The notes: a model not told the origin generated them from the letters alone. A stretch of 64,000 bases of DNA from Marinibium conchae (GCF_015595035.1 NZ_JADNRN010000005.1:83588-147587), one strand, 5' to 3'. Numbered from the stretch's first letter, positions 9,599 to 18,957 are shown. Made by a program: numbers and translations.

Positions 9599-11638
9599 GT
9601 GAGCCTACGTTTTTATATCATTTGCATGAGCATTCTAGTGGTTTCTGGCTGTGCCAATCAACAGAAACCGATTGCAGTTAATACCAAGCCTGTTGAGGTT
9701 GAGCAAACACCTGAGCTCATCTTAAATAATGCTGAAGCTGCTATACAGCGAGCAGAGCTAGAGTGGCAGGCAAATGGCAACATTCAACAACGTAATGCTT
9801 TGCTATTGCAAGCGGCTCAAGATTATCAGTCGGTAAATGAATGCGCTCGAAGCAATATCATTATTGCAAATATTGAACCCTTTTTAGAGCTCCCCTTTCA
9901 AGCCCAATATGCCACGCTGATAAAAGCCGAATGCGCTATTTTATTACACTATTCATCGGGTGCCGACGACAAGCTCATCCAACCCTCAATCGACACCATG
10001 ATAACTTGGCTCGGCAAGATTTCTGACTCTCGTTTTACCAATAGAAAAGAAGTACTCATTGCCCACTTAGCTGCACTGCATGAGCGTTGGGATTTAGCAT
10101 CTACAGTAATGGCTGGTCAGCTCGAAGCCGATTCACCACTGAACACCCAAGTTCATCAAAATCTCTGGCGCTGGTATTTAAAGGCAAGTAAAAGTACGCA
10201 GCAAAGCTTAGGTGACAGCAACACGGTGTTAAGCGGCTACCGTGCACTGTCTCAAATCATAGAGGACGTCAACTTAAGTGATGCTGACAGACAACAGTCA
10301 TTACGCTTTTGGCTGAGTCAAAACGCTGAGCATCCCTTGGCCTTGGAATTACCCCAAGGTGTCGCAAATTATTTGAACCAAAATATACAAGCCTTAGAGA
10401 AAATCGCCGTTTTGCTGCCCCTTTCTGGACGAGTGGAAGCTCAAGGAAGGGCAATAAAGGAAGGCATTATGGCGTCTTTCTTTTCTCAGCTTCAGGAGAT
10501 TCAACGCTCTAATCCAAGTGCTCTACTACCGAGCATCGACTTCATTGATACGGGTTCCGACGCTAACACTTTCGCTAGTGATGACATCACGCAAGACAAG
10601 CTTTCGGAATACGACATTATTGTTGGCCCCCTCCTTCGTGAACATGTCGCGGCCGTCAACACATTCGAACTACCAGAATCGATGATTGTTTACCTGAATA
10701 GACTTGAAACACCGTCCTTTCAAGTAAGCGAATCACAAAGTGACACTCCCACGCTAGATTCAACTGCGCCAACATCGACTGCACTAACATCAACTGAACT
10801 AACATCAACTGAACTAACATCAACTGCGCTAACATCAACTGCACCGACAAAGGCTGAGGTCTTTTTCGCCCTTGCTCCCGAAGATGAAGCCAAACAACTC
10901 GCCAACTTAATGATGGAACGCGGTGTAAGCACCCCAATATTAATAAGTAATCAAAGTGCATTAAGCCAACGCATGGTAGATAGTTTTAACGAACAATGGC
11001 TAGCATTGAACGCCGAGCGAAACATTGAACGCCCTAAGTTAGTTAATTTTACTGATAACAAAAGCTTACGTGTTGGAATTACGGCTGCACTCGATGTCCT
11101 ACAAAGCCAGCGTCGCATACGTCAAATATCCAATCTTTCAAGTGACGTGGTTCACAGCGTGACAAGAAATCGTAGGGATGTTGACGCTTTTGTTGTGTTT
11201 GCAAGGCCGCAAGAGCTGGAGTTACTCAATCCAATTATTGAGTCAAGTATCAGTTTATTTAGCGAGCGAACTATTCCGGTTTTTGCAAGTTCATACAGTT
11301 ATCAGCATAAATTAAATAAAAATACTATTCGTGACTTAAGAAACGTCGTATTTGTGGATATGCCCTTCTTGATGCCTACTCAAAGAGAAAGCCAGTTAGC
11401 GACTGATATTGATAAGCTTTGGAATGAACCCCCTAGTAGTTTCCTGCGTCTATTCGCGTTTGGTTTTGACGCCTTTCAGTTTTCTTCGCAAATACAACAA
11501 TTGGCATTTTTTAGTCACACAGCACTAGATGGTATGTCTGGGACATTAACCGTCAATGCGGATTTTCAAGTTGAGAGGCAGTTACCAAACGCAACGATAT
11601 CCGAGAGCAGCATCATTGAAGCAACTAAGGCAAACTGA
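9599..11638 (+). CDS. lpoA: Penicillin-binding protein activator lipoprotein LpoA
   Basis: Outer-membrane lipoprotein that reaches through peptidoglycan to activate the synthase PBP1A. The GTG start is preceded by AGAAGAGAG. The signal peptide ends in the lipobox VSGC with lipidated Cys18. The N-terminal helical TPR-like half (about 30-260) is followed by a periplasmic-binding-protein-like half (about 265-665) starting KIAVLLPLSGR. Within that half a Ser/Thr-rich tandem repeat (about residues 387-416) is inserted. It heads lpoA-yraN-diaA-dolP, with its stop overlapping the yraN start by one base (TGATG). Synteny with E. coli yraM supports the assignment. Confidence 0.92.
   Translation: MSLRFYIICMSILVVSGCANQQKPIAVNTKPVEVEQTPELILNNAEAAIQRAELEWQANGNIQQRNALLLQAAQDYQSVNECARSNIIIANIEPFLELPFQAQYATLIKAECAILLHYSSGADDKLIQPSIDTMITWLGKISDSRFTNRKEVLIAHLAALHERWDLASTVMAGQLEADSPLNTQVHQNLWRWYLKASKSTQQSLGDSNTVLSGYRALSQIIEDVNLSDADRQQSLRFWLSQNAEHPLALELPQGVANYLNQNIQALEKIAVLLPLSGRVEAQGRAIKEGIMASFFSQLQEIQRSNPSALLPSIDFIDTGSDANTFASDDITQDKLSEYDIIVGPLLREHVAAVNTFELPESMIVYLNRLETPSFQVSESQSDTPTLDSTAPTSTALTSTELTSTELTSTALTSTAPTKAEVFFALAPEDEAKQLANLMMERGVSTPILISNQSALSQRMVDSFNEQWLALNAERNIERPKLVNFTDNKSLRVGITAALDVLQSQRRIRQISNLSSDVVHSVTRNRRDVDAFVVFARPQELELLNPIIESSISLFSERTIPVFASSYSYQHKLNKNTIRDLRNVVFVDMPFLMPTQRESQLATDIDKLWNEPPSSFLRLFAFGFDAFQFSSQIQQLAFFSHTALDGMSGTLTVNADFQVERQLPNATISESSIIEATKAN
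10759..10847 (+). repeat. 12-bp tandem repeat inside lpoA
   Basis: About seven tandem copies of a 12-bp unit of the type ACTAACATCAACTGA, with small differences. The unit length keeps frame and encodes a four-residue repeat LTST(A/E)-like stretch in the middle of LpoA's C-terminal half. Confidence 0.9.
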
Positions 11639-11994
11639 TGCTTTCAAATCAGTACTTGGCTAGTAACAGAGGCTACACTGCAGAACAAAAAGCAAAAAGC
11701 TACTTAGAACAACATTCATTGGTCTTTATTGAACAAAATTTCAAATCAAAAGTCTCAGAAATAGACCTCATTATGAGAGACCAAGAGCAACTTGTTTTTG
11801 TGGAAGTGAAATTTCGAAAGAACGCAAGTCATGGCAGCGCTGCAGAACAGTTCACAAAAAGTAAGCGAAATAAGCTCGAAAAGGCCATTTACTATTATTT
11901 ATTAAAAAATAAACTCAATGCTTTTCATACAAGTTTTAGAATAGATGTTGTCGCGATAGATGCAGAAAAGGTAAACTGGATAAAGAACGTGTAG
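11638..11994 (+). CDS. yraN: UPF0102 family endonuclease-like protein YraN
   Basis: A 118-residue protein of the UPF0102 family with the Holliday-junction-resolvase-like nuclease fold. It shows the family pattern GYTAEQKAKSYLEQH, then SEIDLIMRDQEQLVFVEVKFR, in which Glu, Asp and the E-x-K of VEVKF form the likely metal site. The biochemical role is not established. It is translationally coupled to lpoA through TGATG and lies 57 bases before diaA, as in E. coli. Confidence 0.9.
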   Translation: MLSNQYLASNRGYTAEQKAKSYLEQHSLVFIEQNFKSKVSEIDLIMRDQEQLVFVEVKFRKNASHGSAAEQFTKSKRNKLEKAIYYYLLKNKLNAFHTSFRIDVVAIDAEKVNWIKNV

Positions 11995-12042
11995 TGCACG
12001 CTGAAATCAAGAAATATTAATCGCCCGTGCTTGGGCCAATAA

Positions 12043-12645
<603 letters not shown>

Positions 12646-12657
12646 GAGATTTTGAAC

Positions 12658-13248
12658 ATGTTAAGAAAAGGAAGAATTCTTGGCCTAAGCATACTCGCAA
12701 CACTGATTTTGCAGTCGGGCTGCACTTTAGTTGCTGTTGGCACAGTAGGAACCGCCGCAACAGTATCAGCGAATGATAGGCGAACTGTAGGGACACAAAT
12801 TGACGACAAAACGACACAAAGCCGTGTTAGGAGTGCAATAAACGATATTGCCGGAATAAAGGACGACGCGGCCGTTAGCGTTGATGTTTATAATGGTCAG
12901 GTGCTGCTTACAGGGCAAGCGCCTACGCAAGCAATGATCACTGCCGTTGAAAGCGCTAGCAAGTCAATTCCTAATGTGGTCAAGGTTCACAATCAGATAA
13001 GGCTAGCTGCACCGATCCCGGCCTCCTCCACCATGAACGACGTTTGGTTATCATCAAAGATTAAAACGATAATGATAGCAGATAACGATGTGCCACTATT
13101 CAAGCTGGATATTGTGGTAGAAGACAGCGAAGTTTTCATCATGGGCTTATTAACAAAAACCGAAGCTGCAGCAGCCGTAGAAGCTGCACGCAATGTGGAA
13201 GGCGTCACCAAAGTTATTAGAGTGATGGAACTAGTAAACGAAAACTAA
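12658..13248 (+). CDS. dolP: Outer-membrane lipoprotein DolP (YraP), two BON domains
   Basis: Lipoprotein that supports outer-membrane integrity and localises to division sites in E. coli. From the ATG at 12658 it has 196 residues; a TTG two codons earlier is in frame but less likely. The signal peptide ends LQSGC with lipidated Cys22. Two BON phospholipid-binding domains follow (about 55-115 and 128-195), each with a hydrophobic core around VDVYNGQVLLTG and LDIVVEDSEVFIMG. It lies 12 bases after diaA and is probably the last gene of the lpoA operon. Confidence 0.92.
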   Translation: MLRKGRILGLSILATLILQSGCTLVAVGTVGTAATVSANDRRTVGTQIDDKTTQSRVRSAINDIAGIKDDAAVSVDVYNGQVLLTGQAPTQAMITAVESASKSIPNVVKVHNQIRLAAPIPASSTMNDVWLSSKIKTIMIADNDVPLFKLDIVVEDSEVFIMGLLTKTEAAAAVEAARNVEGVTKVIRVMELVNEN

Positions 13249-13439
13249 GGTCATTGCTATTATCATTCCCAGTTTGAACAGCGGCTAGCTGCAAATAAGC
13301 ATTGGCCGCTGCCTACTTCGTGTAAGAGTGGTAGCTCCCCCTTTTTAACATACACACACAGCGTACAGTTATATTCCTTCCGGCAAGCTTATATCCTTGT
13401 TTTCTGCAATGAAGCAGGTGAATTAAAAAGGAAGATATA

Positions 13440-13592
13440 ATGATATTAGATACTGAAGCGTTAAACATAAGAGAATTGAGCGAAGTTGTCGGGGGTGTAG
13501 TTGCAGGAGGCTGTGTAGTAGACACTCAACCCAAGCTTGTTATTGAACTTCCGCAACAACCGACTCCGCCTGCGGATACTGAATTATTCTAA
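13440..13592 (+). CDS. Small peptide with double-glycine leader (candidate bacteriocin/secreted peptide precursor)
   Basis: A 50-codon frame opens at ATG 13440 behind AGGAAG, six bases upstream, and ends at TAA 13592. The first 19 residues (MILDTEALNIRELSEVVGG) fit the double-glycine leader consensus at every usual position: Leu -12, Glu -8, Leu -7, Val -4, Gly -2, Gly -1. Cleavage would release a 31-residue peptide beginning VVAGGCVVDTQPK, with a single Cys and a Pro/Gln-rich tail ending PPADTELF. A hairpin follows the stop. No C39-peptidase ABC transporter or modification gene is in the window, so export would depend on a distant locus. The function is unknown; the gene call itself rests on the leader, Shine-Dalgarno and hairpin. 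Confidence 0.7.
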   Translation: MILDTEALNIRELSEVVGGVVAGGCVVDTQPKLVIELPQQPTPPADTELF

Positions 13593-13607
13593 ATTGATAG
13601 AGGCGTT

Positions 13608-13631
13608 GTACTCCTGTGCTCACAGGAGTAC
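13608..13631 (+). terminator. Hairpin downstream of the double-glycine peptide gene
   Basis: A perfect inverted repeat GTACTCCTGTG / CACAGGAGTAC with a minimal loop starts 16 bases after the peptide stop. It is followed by TGACTTTTCC, so the T-run is short. It could be a terminator or an mRNA-stabilising end for the small gene. Confidence 0.55.
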
Positions 13632-13661
13632 TGACTTTTCCAGATTTTGTTAAACCCTGAG

Positions 13662-14186
13662 TTACTTTACTACCTTGAGGCTCGGGCGCGTCGCCTTGTT
13701 CTTCTTTGCTGCATTATCAGTATCAGCGCTTATCTTGCTTTTGTCTTTAGCTGCATCGCTAGCAGGCGTGCCATCAGCCACAGATGCAAGTTTATTCTTT
13801 TGAGATGCCGATATATCACTCTCAGGACTGCTTCCAGTAAACTGTGCCTCGAATGCCTGCAATTCCTCATCACTTCTGGTAAAAACAGTACCTGCACCGT
13901 TTTCACGAGCATATATCGCTGACACAGCGATACAAGGAACATATACCAACATTGGTTGCCCAGAAAACCTAGCTTGGAATGATATTGCATCTAATTCTAT
14001 GCTGAAATTGACACATGCGCTGGGAGATACATTCAATACAATCTGGCCATCCTTCACAAATTGTTGAGGAACCTCAACACCAGTAATAAATGCGTCAACA
14101 ACAATATATGGTGTAAGTCCATTATCGACAATCCAATCATAAAAGGCTTTTAACAGGTAGGGTTGATTCGGCGTCATGTTTTCCAT
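13662..14186 (-). CDS. sspB: ClpXP protease specificity-enhancing factor SspB
   Basis: Adaptor that delivers ssrA-tagged proteins from stalled ribosomes to ClpXP. It has 174 residues. The globular substrate-binding domain (about 1-115) includes PYLLKAFYDWIVDNGLTPYI, DGQIVLNVSPSA and AIYARENGAG, all strongly conserved. A variable, charged linker follows. The last residues, RPSLKVVK, are the conserved ClpX-docking tail (E. coli ends RPALRVVK). It lies 95 bases downstream of sspA on the same strand with a hairpin between them. Confidence 0.95.
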   Translation of the reverse strand: MENMTPNQPYLLKAFYDWIVDNGLTPYIVVDAFITGVEVPQQFVKDGQIVLNVSPSACVNFSIELDAISFQARFSGQPMLVYVPCIAVSAIYARENGAGTVFTRSDEELQAFEAQFTGSSPESDISASQKNKLASVADGTPASDAAKDKSKISADTDNAAKKNKATRPSLKVVK

Positions 14187-14236
14187 TGGTAGTCTCTTAT
14201 ATGCTTAATCAAACGTATTACAATATGATTGAACAA

Positions 14237-14268
14237 AATGAAAAAAGCGCTTTCGCGCTTTTTTCATT
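14237..14268. terminator. Palindromic terminator between sspA and sspB
   Basis: A perfect 14-bp stem (AATGAAAAAAGCGC / GCGCTTTTTTCATT) with a TTTC loop lies between sspA and sspB. The T-run lies inside the stem on either strand. It may partially terminate sspA transcripts and so lower sspB expression relative to sspA. Confidence 0.7.
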
Positions 14269-14281
14269 AAACAATTGTTGC

Positions 14282-14914
14282 TTAAAGCGGGTTATGTATC
14301 TCACGTTCTTGATCGGTTAGAGAGGCTTTAAAAGACGCCCGATCGAATATCCGATTCATGTAGGCGACTACATCTTTACTACCAGCACCACTCAAGGTGA
14401 TGTTCAAAGCTGGTAAACGCCATAGTAAAGGTGCTAAATAGCAGTCAACAAGGCTAAACTCATCGCTCATAAAGTACGGCTTCTCGGCAAAAATTGGGCC
14501 TAGAGCAAGTAGTGATTCTCGTAGTTCATGACGGGCTTCATCTGCACCAGGTTCATTACGGAAAATTTTCGCAGCCAAAGCATACCAATCATGCTCTATA
14601 CGGTGCATCATTAATCGGCTCTCTCCACGAGACACTGGATACACTGGCATTAATGGTGGATGAGGGAAACGCTCATCTAGGTATTCCATGATGATGTGAG
14701 ATTTATACAATACAAGTTCGCGATCAACTAAGGTTGGCACTGTACCATAGGGGTTCAATTCAAGCAGATCTTCGCTTAATTGAGTTGGGTCGATAAAGCT
14801 AATTTCTACGCCCACTCCTTTTTCTGCAAGTACGATGCGTACTTGGTGACTATATATATCGATATTGTCAGAAAACATCGTCATGATAGAACGCTTGTTT
14901 GTGGCTACAGCCAT
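14282..14914 (-). CDS. sspA: Stringent starvation protein A (SspA)
   Basis: RNA-polymerase-associated regulator with a glutathione-S-transferase fold, induced during starvation. It has 210 residues. The N-terminal thioredoxin-like half (about 10-88) contains MTMFSDNIDIYSHQVRIVLAEKGV. The C-terminal helical half contains the conserved surface YFMSDEFSLVDCYLAPLLWRLP. It lacks the glutathione-binding requirements of true transferases, as in the family. GGAGG precedes the ATG. It lies upstream of sspB and downstream of petC, an arrangement common in gammaproteobacteria. Confidence 0.95.
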   Translation of the reverse strand: MAVATNKRSIMTMFSDNIDIYSHQVRIVLAEKGVGVEISFIDPTQLSEDLLELNPYGTVPTLVDRELVLYKSHIIMEYLDERFPHPPLMPVYPVSRGESRLMMHRIEHDWYALAAKIFRNEPGADEARHELRESLLALGPIFAEKPYFMSDEFSLVDCYLAPLLWRLPALNITLSGAGSKDVVAYMNRIFDRASFKASLTDQEREIHNPL

Positions 14915-14971
14915 TAAAACCTCCGAATTCTCTATCCGAGAGAATTACAAAATATAACAATTAAAAACACT

Positions 14972-14994
14972 AAAAGGGGCGCACTGCCCCTTTT
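14972..14994 (-). terminator. Terminator of the petABC operon
   Basis: Stem AAAAGGGGC / GCCCCTTTT with a five-base loop lies just after the petC stop. The minus strand continues into a T-rich stretch. Readthrough would enter sspA. Confidence 0.75.
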
Positions 14995-15016
14995 ATTTAC
15001 AAATCACGGTAAACGC

Positions 15017-15751
15017 TTATTTCTTAACGTCTTTCCAATAATCTTTCTTCAGTAAATAGGCAAACACGAAGAATATTAATATAAAGATTAATACGCCTTT
15101 ACCAATTTTTTCTGCTTGCAATCTAGCTGGCTCGCCAGTGTAGGCTAAGAAATTTACCAGGTCGAGTATGGTTTGGTCGTATTCTTCGGGTGTTAATTTT
15201 CCGTCACCATCAGAACGCAAACCAATATTTACTTCTTTTTGCTCACCGTCAATCATACGCATTTCAGTAGCTTTGCGTGTTGTGCCCTGCAAACCTTGCA
15301 AAACATGTGGCATCCCAACATTTTCAAAAGTTAGGTTGTTAACCCCAAATGGGCGGCTTTCATCTACATAGAATGTACGTAAATAGGTATAGATCCAATC
15401 AGCACCTCTTACCCTGTTAACCAGAGTTAGATCGGGTGGTGGAGCACCAAACCAAGTCGCCGCTGATTCTTGTGGCATAGGCGTTGTAATGTAATCACTT
15501 ACTTTTTCGCCAGTAAACTGAAGGTACTGAGCACCAATATCTAAGGGAACACCAATATCTTCGAATGTACGCTGATAGCGTTGATACTGCATTTGATGGC
15601 AACCCAGACAATAGTTCATAAAGGTTTGCGCACCGCGCTGCAGCGAAGCTTGATCATTCAGATTGATCTCAGCTTTATCCAACGGGTATTTTGACCCGGC
15701 AGCGAAAGCAAATGTAGGTACAAGTAGTAATATCGCTAACCACTTCTTCAT
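15017..15751 (-). CDS. petC: Ubiquinol-cytochrome c reductase, cytochrome c1 subunit
   Basis: Haem-c subunit of the bc1 complex that passes electrons from the Rieske protein to soluble cytochromes. It has 244 residues. A cleavable signal peptide ends near FAFA-AG. The haem motif CLGCH is at 48-52. Later comes the conserved Met-containing region before the C-terminal membrane anchor (about 218-237, rich in Ile/Phe) followed by KKDYWKDVKK on the cytoplasmic side. Its start overlaps the petB stop by four bases (ATGA), so the two are coupled. Confidence 0.95.
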   Translation of the reverse strand: MKKWLAILLLVPTFAFAAGSKYPLDKAEINLNDQASLQRGAQTFMNYCLGCHQMQYQRYQRTFEDIGVPLDIGAQYLQFTGEKVSDYITTPMPQESAATWFGAPPPDLTLVNRVRGADWIYTYLRTFYVDESRPFGVNNLTFENVGMPHVLQGLQGTTRKATEMRMIDGEQKEVNIGLRSDGDGKLTPEEYDQTILDLVNFLAYTGEPARLQAEKIGKGVLIFILIFFVFAYLLKKDYWKDVKK

Positions 15752-17013
15752 AGTGTGATCCTCTCAGGTACTGGCTTAGTCTTCTCTTTTCCTGAATAAA
15801 TCCAGAGCAAAACAAAGAAGCCGAAATACATGATAGTTGCAATTTGTGAAGCAACAATCTTCCAATTTTCTTGTGGCGTGCCACCTAAATAGCCTAAGAA
15901 GATAAACACAACAGCAAACACGAGTAAGTTCACTTTATGCAAGCCACATCTGTAGCGCCAAGAGCGAACTTTACCACGATCGACCCATGGTAGCGCAAAG
16001 AGCACTGCGATTGCCGCAAACATAGTGAGTACACCAAATAGTTTGTCAGGTACAGCCTTCAAAATTGCATAGAAGGGCGTGAAATACCAAACAGGGAAGA
16101 TATGCTCAGGTGTTTTATAAGGGTTTGCGATTTCAAAATTCGGACGTTCGAGGAAGTAACCACCCATTTCAGGCATAAAGAACATGACATAGCAAAAACC
16201 GAATAAGAAAACACTAAATGCGACCAAATCTTTTAGCACGATGTGAGGGAAGAACGGTACTACATCGTCTACGATATCGTACTTATCAGTGTAATACTCA
16301 TGAATCTTATATGACGTTTTTTGATCTTCTGGCAACGAGCCTTTCTTGTGCTTGATATTCACGCCATCGGGGTTGTTGGAACCCACCTCATGTAATGCAA
16401 TAATATGCAGAAACACCAAAATTACGATGACTAAAGGTAGAGCAATTACGTGCAGAGCAAAGAAACGGTTAAGCGTTGCGCCAGATATAACATAGTCGCC
16501 CTGTATCCATATCACTAGGTCGGGGCCAATCACTGGGATCGCACCAAACAGAGAAACAATAACTTGTGCTCCCCAATAGGACATTTGTCCCCATGGTAAT
16601 ACATAACCCATAAAGGCTTCCGCCATGAGCGCCAAGTAAATTAACATACCAAAGACCCACAACAACTCGCGTGGTTTTTGATAAGAACCATACATCATAC
16701 CTCGGAACATATGCATATATACTACGATGAAAAAGGCAGATGCACCTGTGCTGTGCATATATCTAATGATGTAGCCGTAATCTACCTCACGCATAATATA
16801 TTCAACAGAGGCGAATGCGCGCTCTGCAGATGGTTCAAAGCTCATCGTCAACCAGATGCCGGTTACTATCTGATTAACGAGTACGATTGTAGCTAAAAAG
16901 CCAAAAACGTACCAAAAGTTCATATTTTTAGGAGCAGGATACTGAATAGCATGCATGTTAGCTACACGCATCATAGGTATTCTCTGCTCAATCCAGTTCA
17001 TTAAAGCGTTCAT
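15748..17013 (-). CDS. petB: Ubiquinol-cytochrome c reductase, cytochrome b subunit
   Basis: Membrane core of the bc1 complex, carrying two b haems and both quinone sites. It has 421 residues and eight predicted spans. Haem-ligand histidines lie in the helix containing MHSTGASAFFIVVYMHMFRG and in the helix around FALHVIALPLVIVILVFLHI. The quinol-oxidation motif reads PVWYF where mitochondria have PEWYF; this variant is known in several proteobacteria. It overlaps petA by one base (TAATG) and petC by four. Confidence 0.96.
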   Translation of the reverse strand: MNALMNWIEQRIPMMRVANMHAIQYPAPKNMNFWYVFGFLATIVLVNQIVTGIWLTMSFEPSAERAFASVEYIMREVDYGYIIRYMHSTGASAFFIVVYMHMFRGMMYGSYQKPRELLWVFGMLIYLALMAEAFMGYVLPWGQMSYWGAQVIVSLFGAIPVIGPDLVIWIQGDYVISGATLNRFFALHVIALPLVIVILVFLHIIALHEVGSNNPDGVNIKHKKGSLPEDQKTSYKIHEYYTDKYDIVDDVVPFFPHIVLKDLVAFSVFLFGFCYVMFFMPEMGGYFLERPNFEIANPYKTPEHIFPVWYFTPFYAILKAVPDKLFGVLTMFAAIAVLFALPWVDRGKVRSWRYRCGLHKVNLLVFAVVFIFLGYLGGTPQENWKIVASQIATIMYFGFFVLLWIYSGKEKTKPVPERITL

Positions 17014-17645
17014 TACGAAACCTCCGCTTCTGAGCCGATGATGATGGTATTGTCATCAACGTATTGATAAGGAGGAACAACCAAATTCGAAGGCGCTGGC
17101 ACGCCAGCGAACACTCTACCCGCCATATCGAATTTTGAACCATGACATGGGCAGAAGAAGCCTTCCGCGACGCCCTCTGCATACTGGGCAAAGTTACCAT
17201 CGATAAGGTGTTGTGGTGAACATCCAAGGTGAGTACAAATGCCGACCAACACAAGGTACTCTTCTTTTAGTGAACGATGTTTGTTTTGAGCAAATGCAGG
17301 CTGCTGCTCAACTTCAGAATCTGGATCTCGAAGTTGGTCTTCGTGAGCACTCAATGACGCTAGCAACTCTGGAGTGCGGCGCACTATCCATACTGGTTTA
17401 CTGCGCCATTTTACTCGAATCATTTGGCCAGGCTGTATACCACTGATATCAACTTCGACATCAGCGCCAGCCGCTTTGGCTTTTGCGCTTGGCTGCCAAG
17501 AGCCAACAAAAGGAACTGCAGCACCTACAGCACCAACGGCACCAACAACACAGGTACCAACGGTCAAAAACTTGCGACGATCGCTGCTTTGAGGTTGGTT
17601 ATTGTCTGCTGTTGACTTATTGGTATCTACTGATACATCGCTCAT
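17013..17645 (-). CDS. petA: Ubiquinol-cytochrome c reductase, Rieske iron-sulfur subunit
   Basis: Carries the 2Fe-2S cluster that accepts electrons from ubiquinol. The start at 17645 is chosen because GGAGAAAA precedes it and the protein begins MSDVSVD; an upstream in-frame ATG (17684) has no such site. It has 210 residues. A twin-arginine motif SDRRKFL (21-27) and a hydrophobic anchor (29-48) show Tat-dependent insertion. Cluster ligands are Cys137 and the Cys165/His168 pair in CPCHGS, with His139 of CTHLGC and the Cys142-Cys167 disulfide. First gene of petABC. The 282 bases upstream hold no other gene I can support, only possible weak promoter elements. Confidence 0.95.
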   Translation of the reverse strand: MSDVSVDTNKSTADNNQPQSSDRRKFLTVGTCVVGAVGAVGAAVPFVGSWQPSAKAKAAGADVEVDISGIQPGQMIRVKWRSKPVWIVRRTPELLASLSAHEDQLRDPDSEVEQQPAFAQNKHRSLKEEYLVLVGICTHLGCSPQHLIDGNFAQYAEGVAEGFFCPCHGSKFDMAGRVFAGVPAPSNLVVPPYQYVDDNTIIIGSEAEVS

Positions 17646-17927
17646 CAACTTTTCTCCGGGGTTGGAAAGATAGGTTTTAATCATAAATCTCAGCTCAGTA
17701 AAAAGTTACAAAACTTCGTTTTAAGCCGTTAGCTATGATCAAAATTACTCTATTAATATTAACAGCGTATGTTAAAAGAAAACCCTTAACAAACACAAGG
17801 ATTTAGTGATAAAAATTGATTGTTTTTGTAGTTATAAGTCAAGAAATCTCTACATCTTGCTATTTTTTTCACCTTGAAGTCTTTTATCGACCAATTTCTG
17901 TTATTCAGAAGGTTTTTTCCGCCCAAT

Positions 17928-17955
17928 AAAAAACCCAGCAAATGCTGGGTTTTTT
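17928..17955. terminator. Terminator of rplM-rpsI
   Basis: Perfect stem AAAAAACCCAGCA / TGCTGGGTTTTTT with a two-base gap, 27 bases past the rpsI stop. The strong T-run serves the leftward operon. Confidence 0.9.
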
Positions 17956-17981
17956 GAAAGAGTTCGTAAACTCGAAACGAA

Positions 17982-18374
17982 TTAACGTTTTGAGAACTGT
18001 GGACGCTTACGTGCTTTGTGTAGACCCACTTTCTTACGCTCAACTTTACGTGCATCGCGAGTAACAAAACCGGCTTTACGAAGTGCAGGACGAAGTGCTT
18101 CATCATACTCCATAAGCGCACGAGTGATACCGTGGCGAATCGCGCCAGCTTGACCGCTGATACCACCGCCAGAAACAGTGATGTATAAGTCGAATTTCTC
18201 AGTTAGTTCAACTAACTCTAATGGTTGCTTAACAATCATACGTGCTGTTTCACGACCAAAGAATACGTCGAGTGGACGTTTGTTAACAGTAATTGTACCT
18301 GTACCTGGACGTAAGAACACACGAGCTGTTGAGCTTTTGCGACGGCCTGTGCCGTAATATTGTGTATCTGCCAT
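17982..18374 (-). CDS. rpsI: 30S ribosomal protein S9
   Basis: Ribosomal protein of the small-subunit head whose C-terminal tail reaches the P-site tRNA. It has 130 residues, the usual length. It begins with the conserved [19 protein letters not shown] and ends RPQFSKR, the tRNA-contacting tail. The rplM stop lies 12 bases upstream, and the two genes share the promoter at 18958. Confidence 0.97.
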   Translation of the reverse strand: MADTQYYGTGRRKSSTARVFLRPGTGTITVNKRPLDVFFGRETARMIVKQPLELVELTEKFDLYITVSGGGISGQAGAIRHGITRALMEYDEALRPALRKAGFVTRDARKVERKKVGLHKARKRPQFSKR

Positions 18375-18386
18375 TTTGCTCGCTCC

Positions 18387-18815
18387 TTAAATGTCCAATA
18401 CTTGTGGCTGTTGTGCTGAATGCGTGTGCTCTGGGCCAGCAAAAACTTTCATTTTGCGGAACATAGCACGGCCTAATGGACCTTTTGGTAACATACCTTT
18501 CACGGCCTTCTCGATAACCATTTCTGGCTTTTTAGCGATAAGCTTTTCAAAAGTAGTGTCTTTAAGACCACCTGGATAACCAGAGTGAGCGTAGTACATT
18601 TTGTTCTTCGCTTTGTTTCCAGTTACTGTTATTTTTTCAGCATTAATAACTACGATGTAGTCACCAGTATCGACGTGAGGCGTGTATTCTGGCTTATGCT
18701 TACCGCGCAATCTTAGCGCGATTTCAGTCGCTAAACGACCTAAAGTTTTGTCTGCGGCGTCTACCACATACCAGTCGCGTTCTACGCTTTCTGGCTTTGC
18801 AACAAAAGTTTTCAT
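18387..18815 (-). CDS. rplM: 50S ribosomal protein L13
   Basis: Early-assembling large-subunit protein. The start at 18815 gives MKTFVAKPE and 142 residues, exactly the E. coli length; a GTG four codons upstream is in frame but would add residues not seen in the family. Conserved blocks are [18 protein letters not shown] and [13 protein letters not shown], and the end is AQQPQVLDI. First gene of rplM-rpsI. Confidence 0.97.
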   Translation of the reverse strand: MKTFVAKPESVERDWYVVDAADKTLGRLATEIALRLRGKHKPEYTPHVDTGDYIVVINAEKITVTGNKAKNKMYYAHSGYPGGLKDTTFEKLIAKKPEMVIEKAVKGMLPKGPLGRAMFRKMKVFAGPEHTHSAQQPQVLDI

Positions 18816-18918
18816 TATATTCGTCACCCGAAATTATCAGTTAAGTTCACAAAAAGCAGCTTTCCTACTTAAAGTGTAAATATATCAACCTGTTAGCCCC
18901 TTCGAGCTGGTCAATCTT

Positions 18919-18936
18919 CCACCTTCCCAAAGGTGG
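18919..18936 (-). promoter_or_regulatory. Stem-loop in the rplM mRNA leader
   Basis: In the leader between promoter and rplM start, CCACCTT / AAGGTGG forms a 7-bp stem with a four-base loop. In E. coli the L13 leader is the target of autoregulation by L13; this hairpin is a candidate for the same role, but the resemblance is only positional. Confidence 0.4.
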
Positions 18937-18957
18937 GTGCAACTGGGCAGGTCGCGA

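Noticed and set aside
10656..10961. Minus-strand frames with repeated LMLVQ-type units
   Set aside because: They are the reverse reading of the 12-bp repeats within lpoA, which is clearly coding on the plus strand.
13313..13525. Minus-strand 70-codon frame over the double-glycine peptide gene
   Set aside because: No ribosome site, and the composition (Thr/Pro/Ser) looks like an antisense reading. The plus-strand frame has leader, ribosome site and hairpin.
17646..17927. Gene or RNA upstream of petA
   Set aside because: No credible frame, tRNA-like fold or strong promoter; a TTGTTA/TACGCT pair with 17-base spacing is too weak to call.
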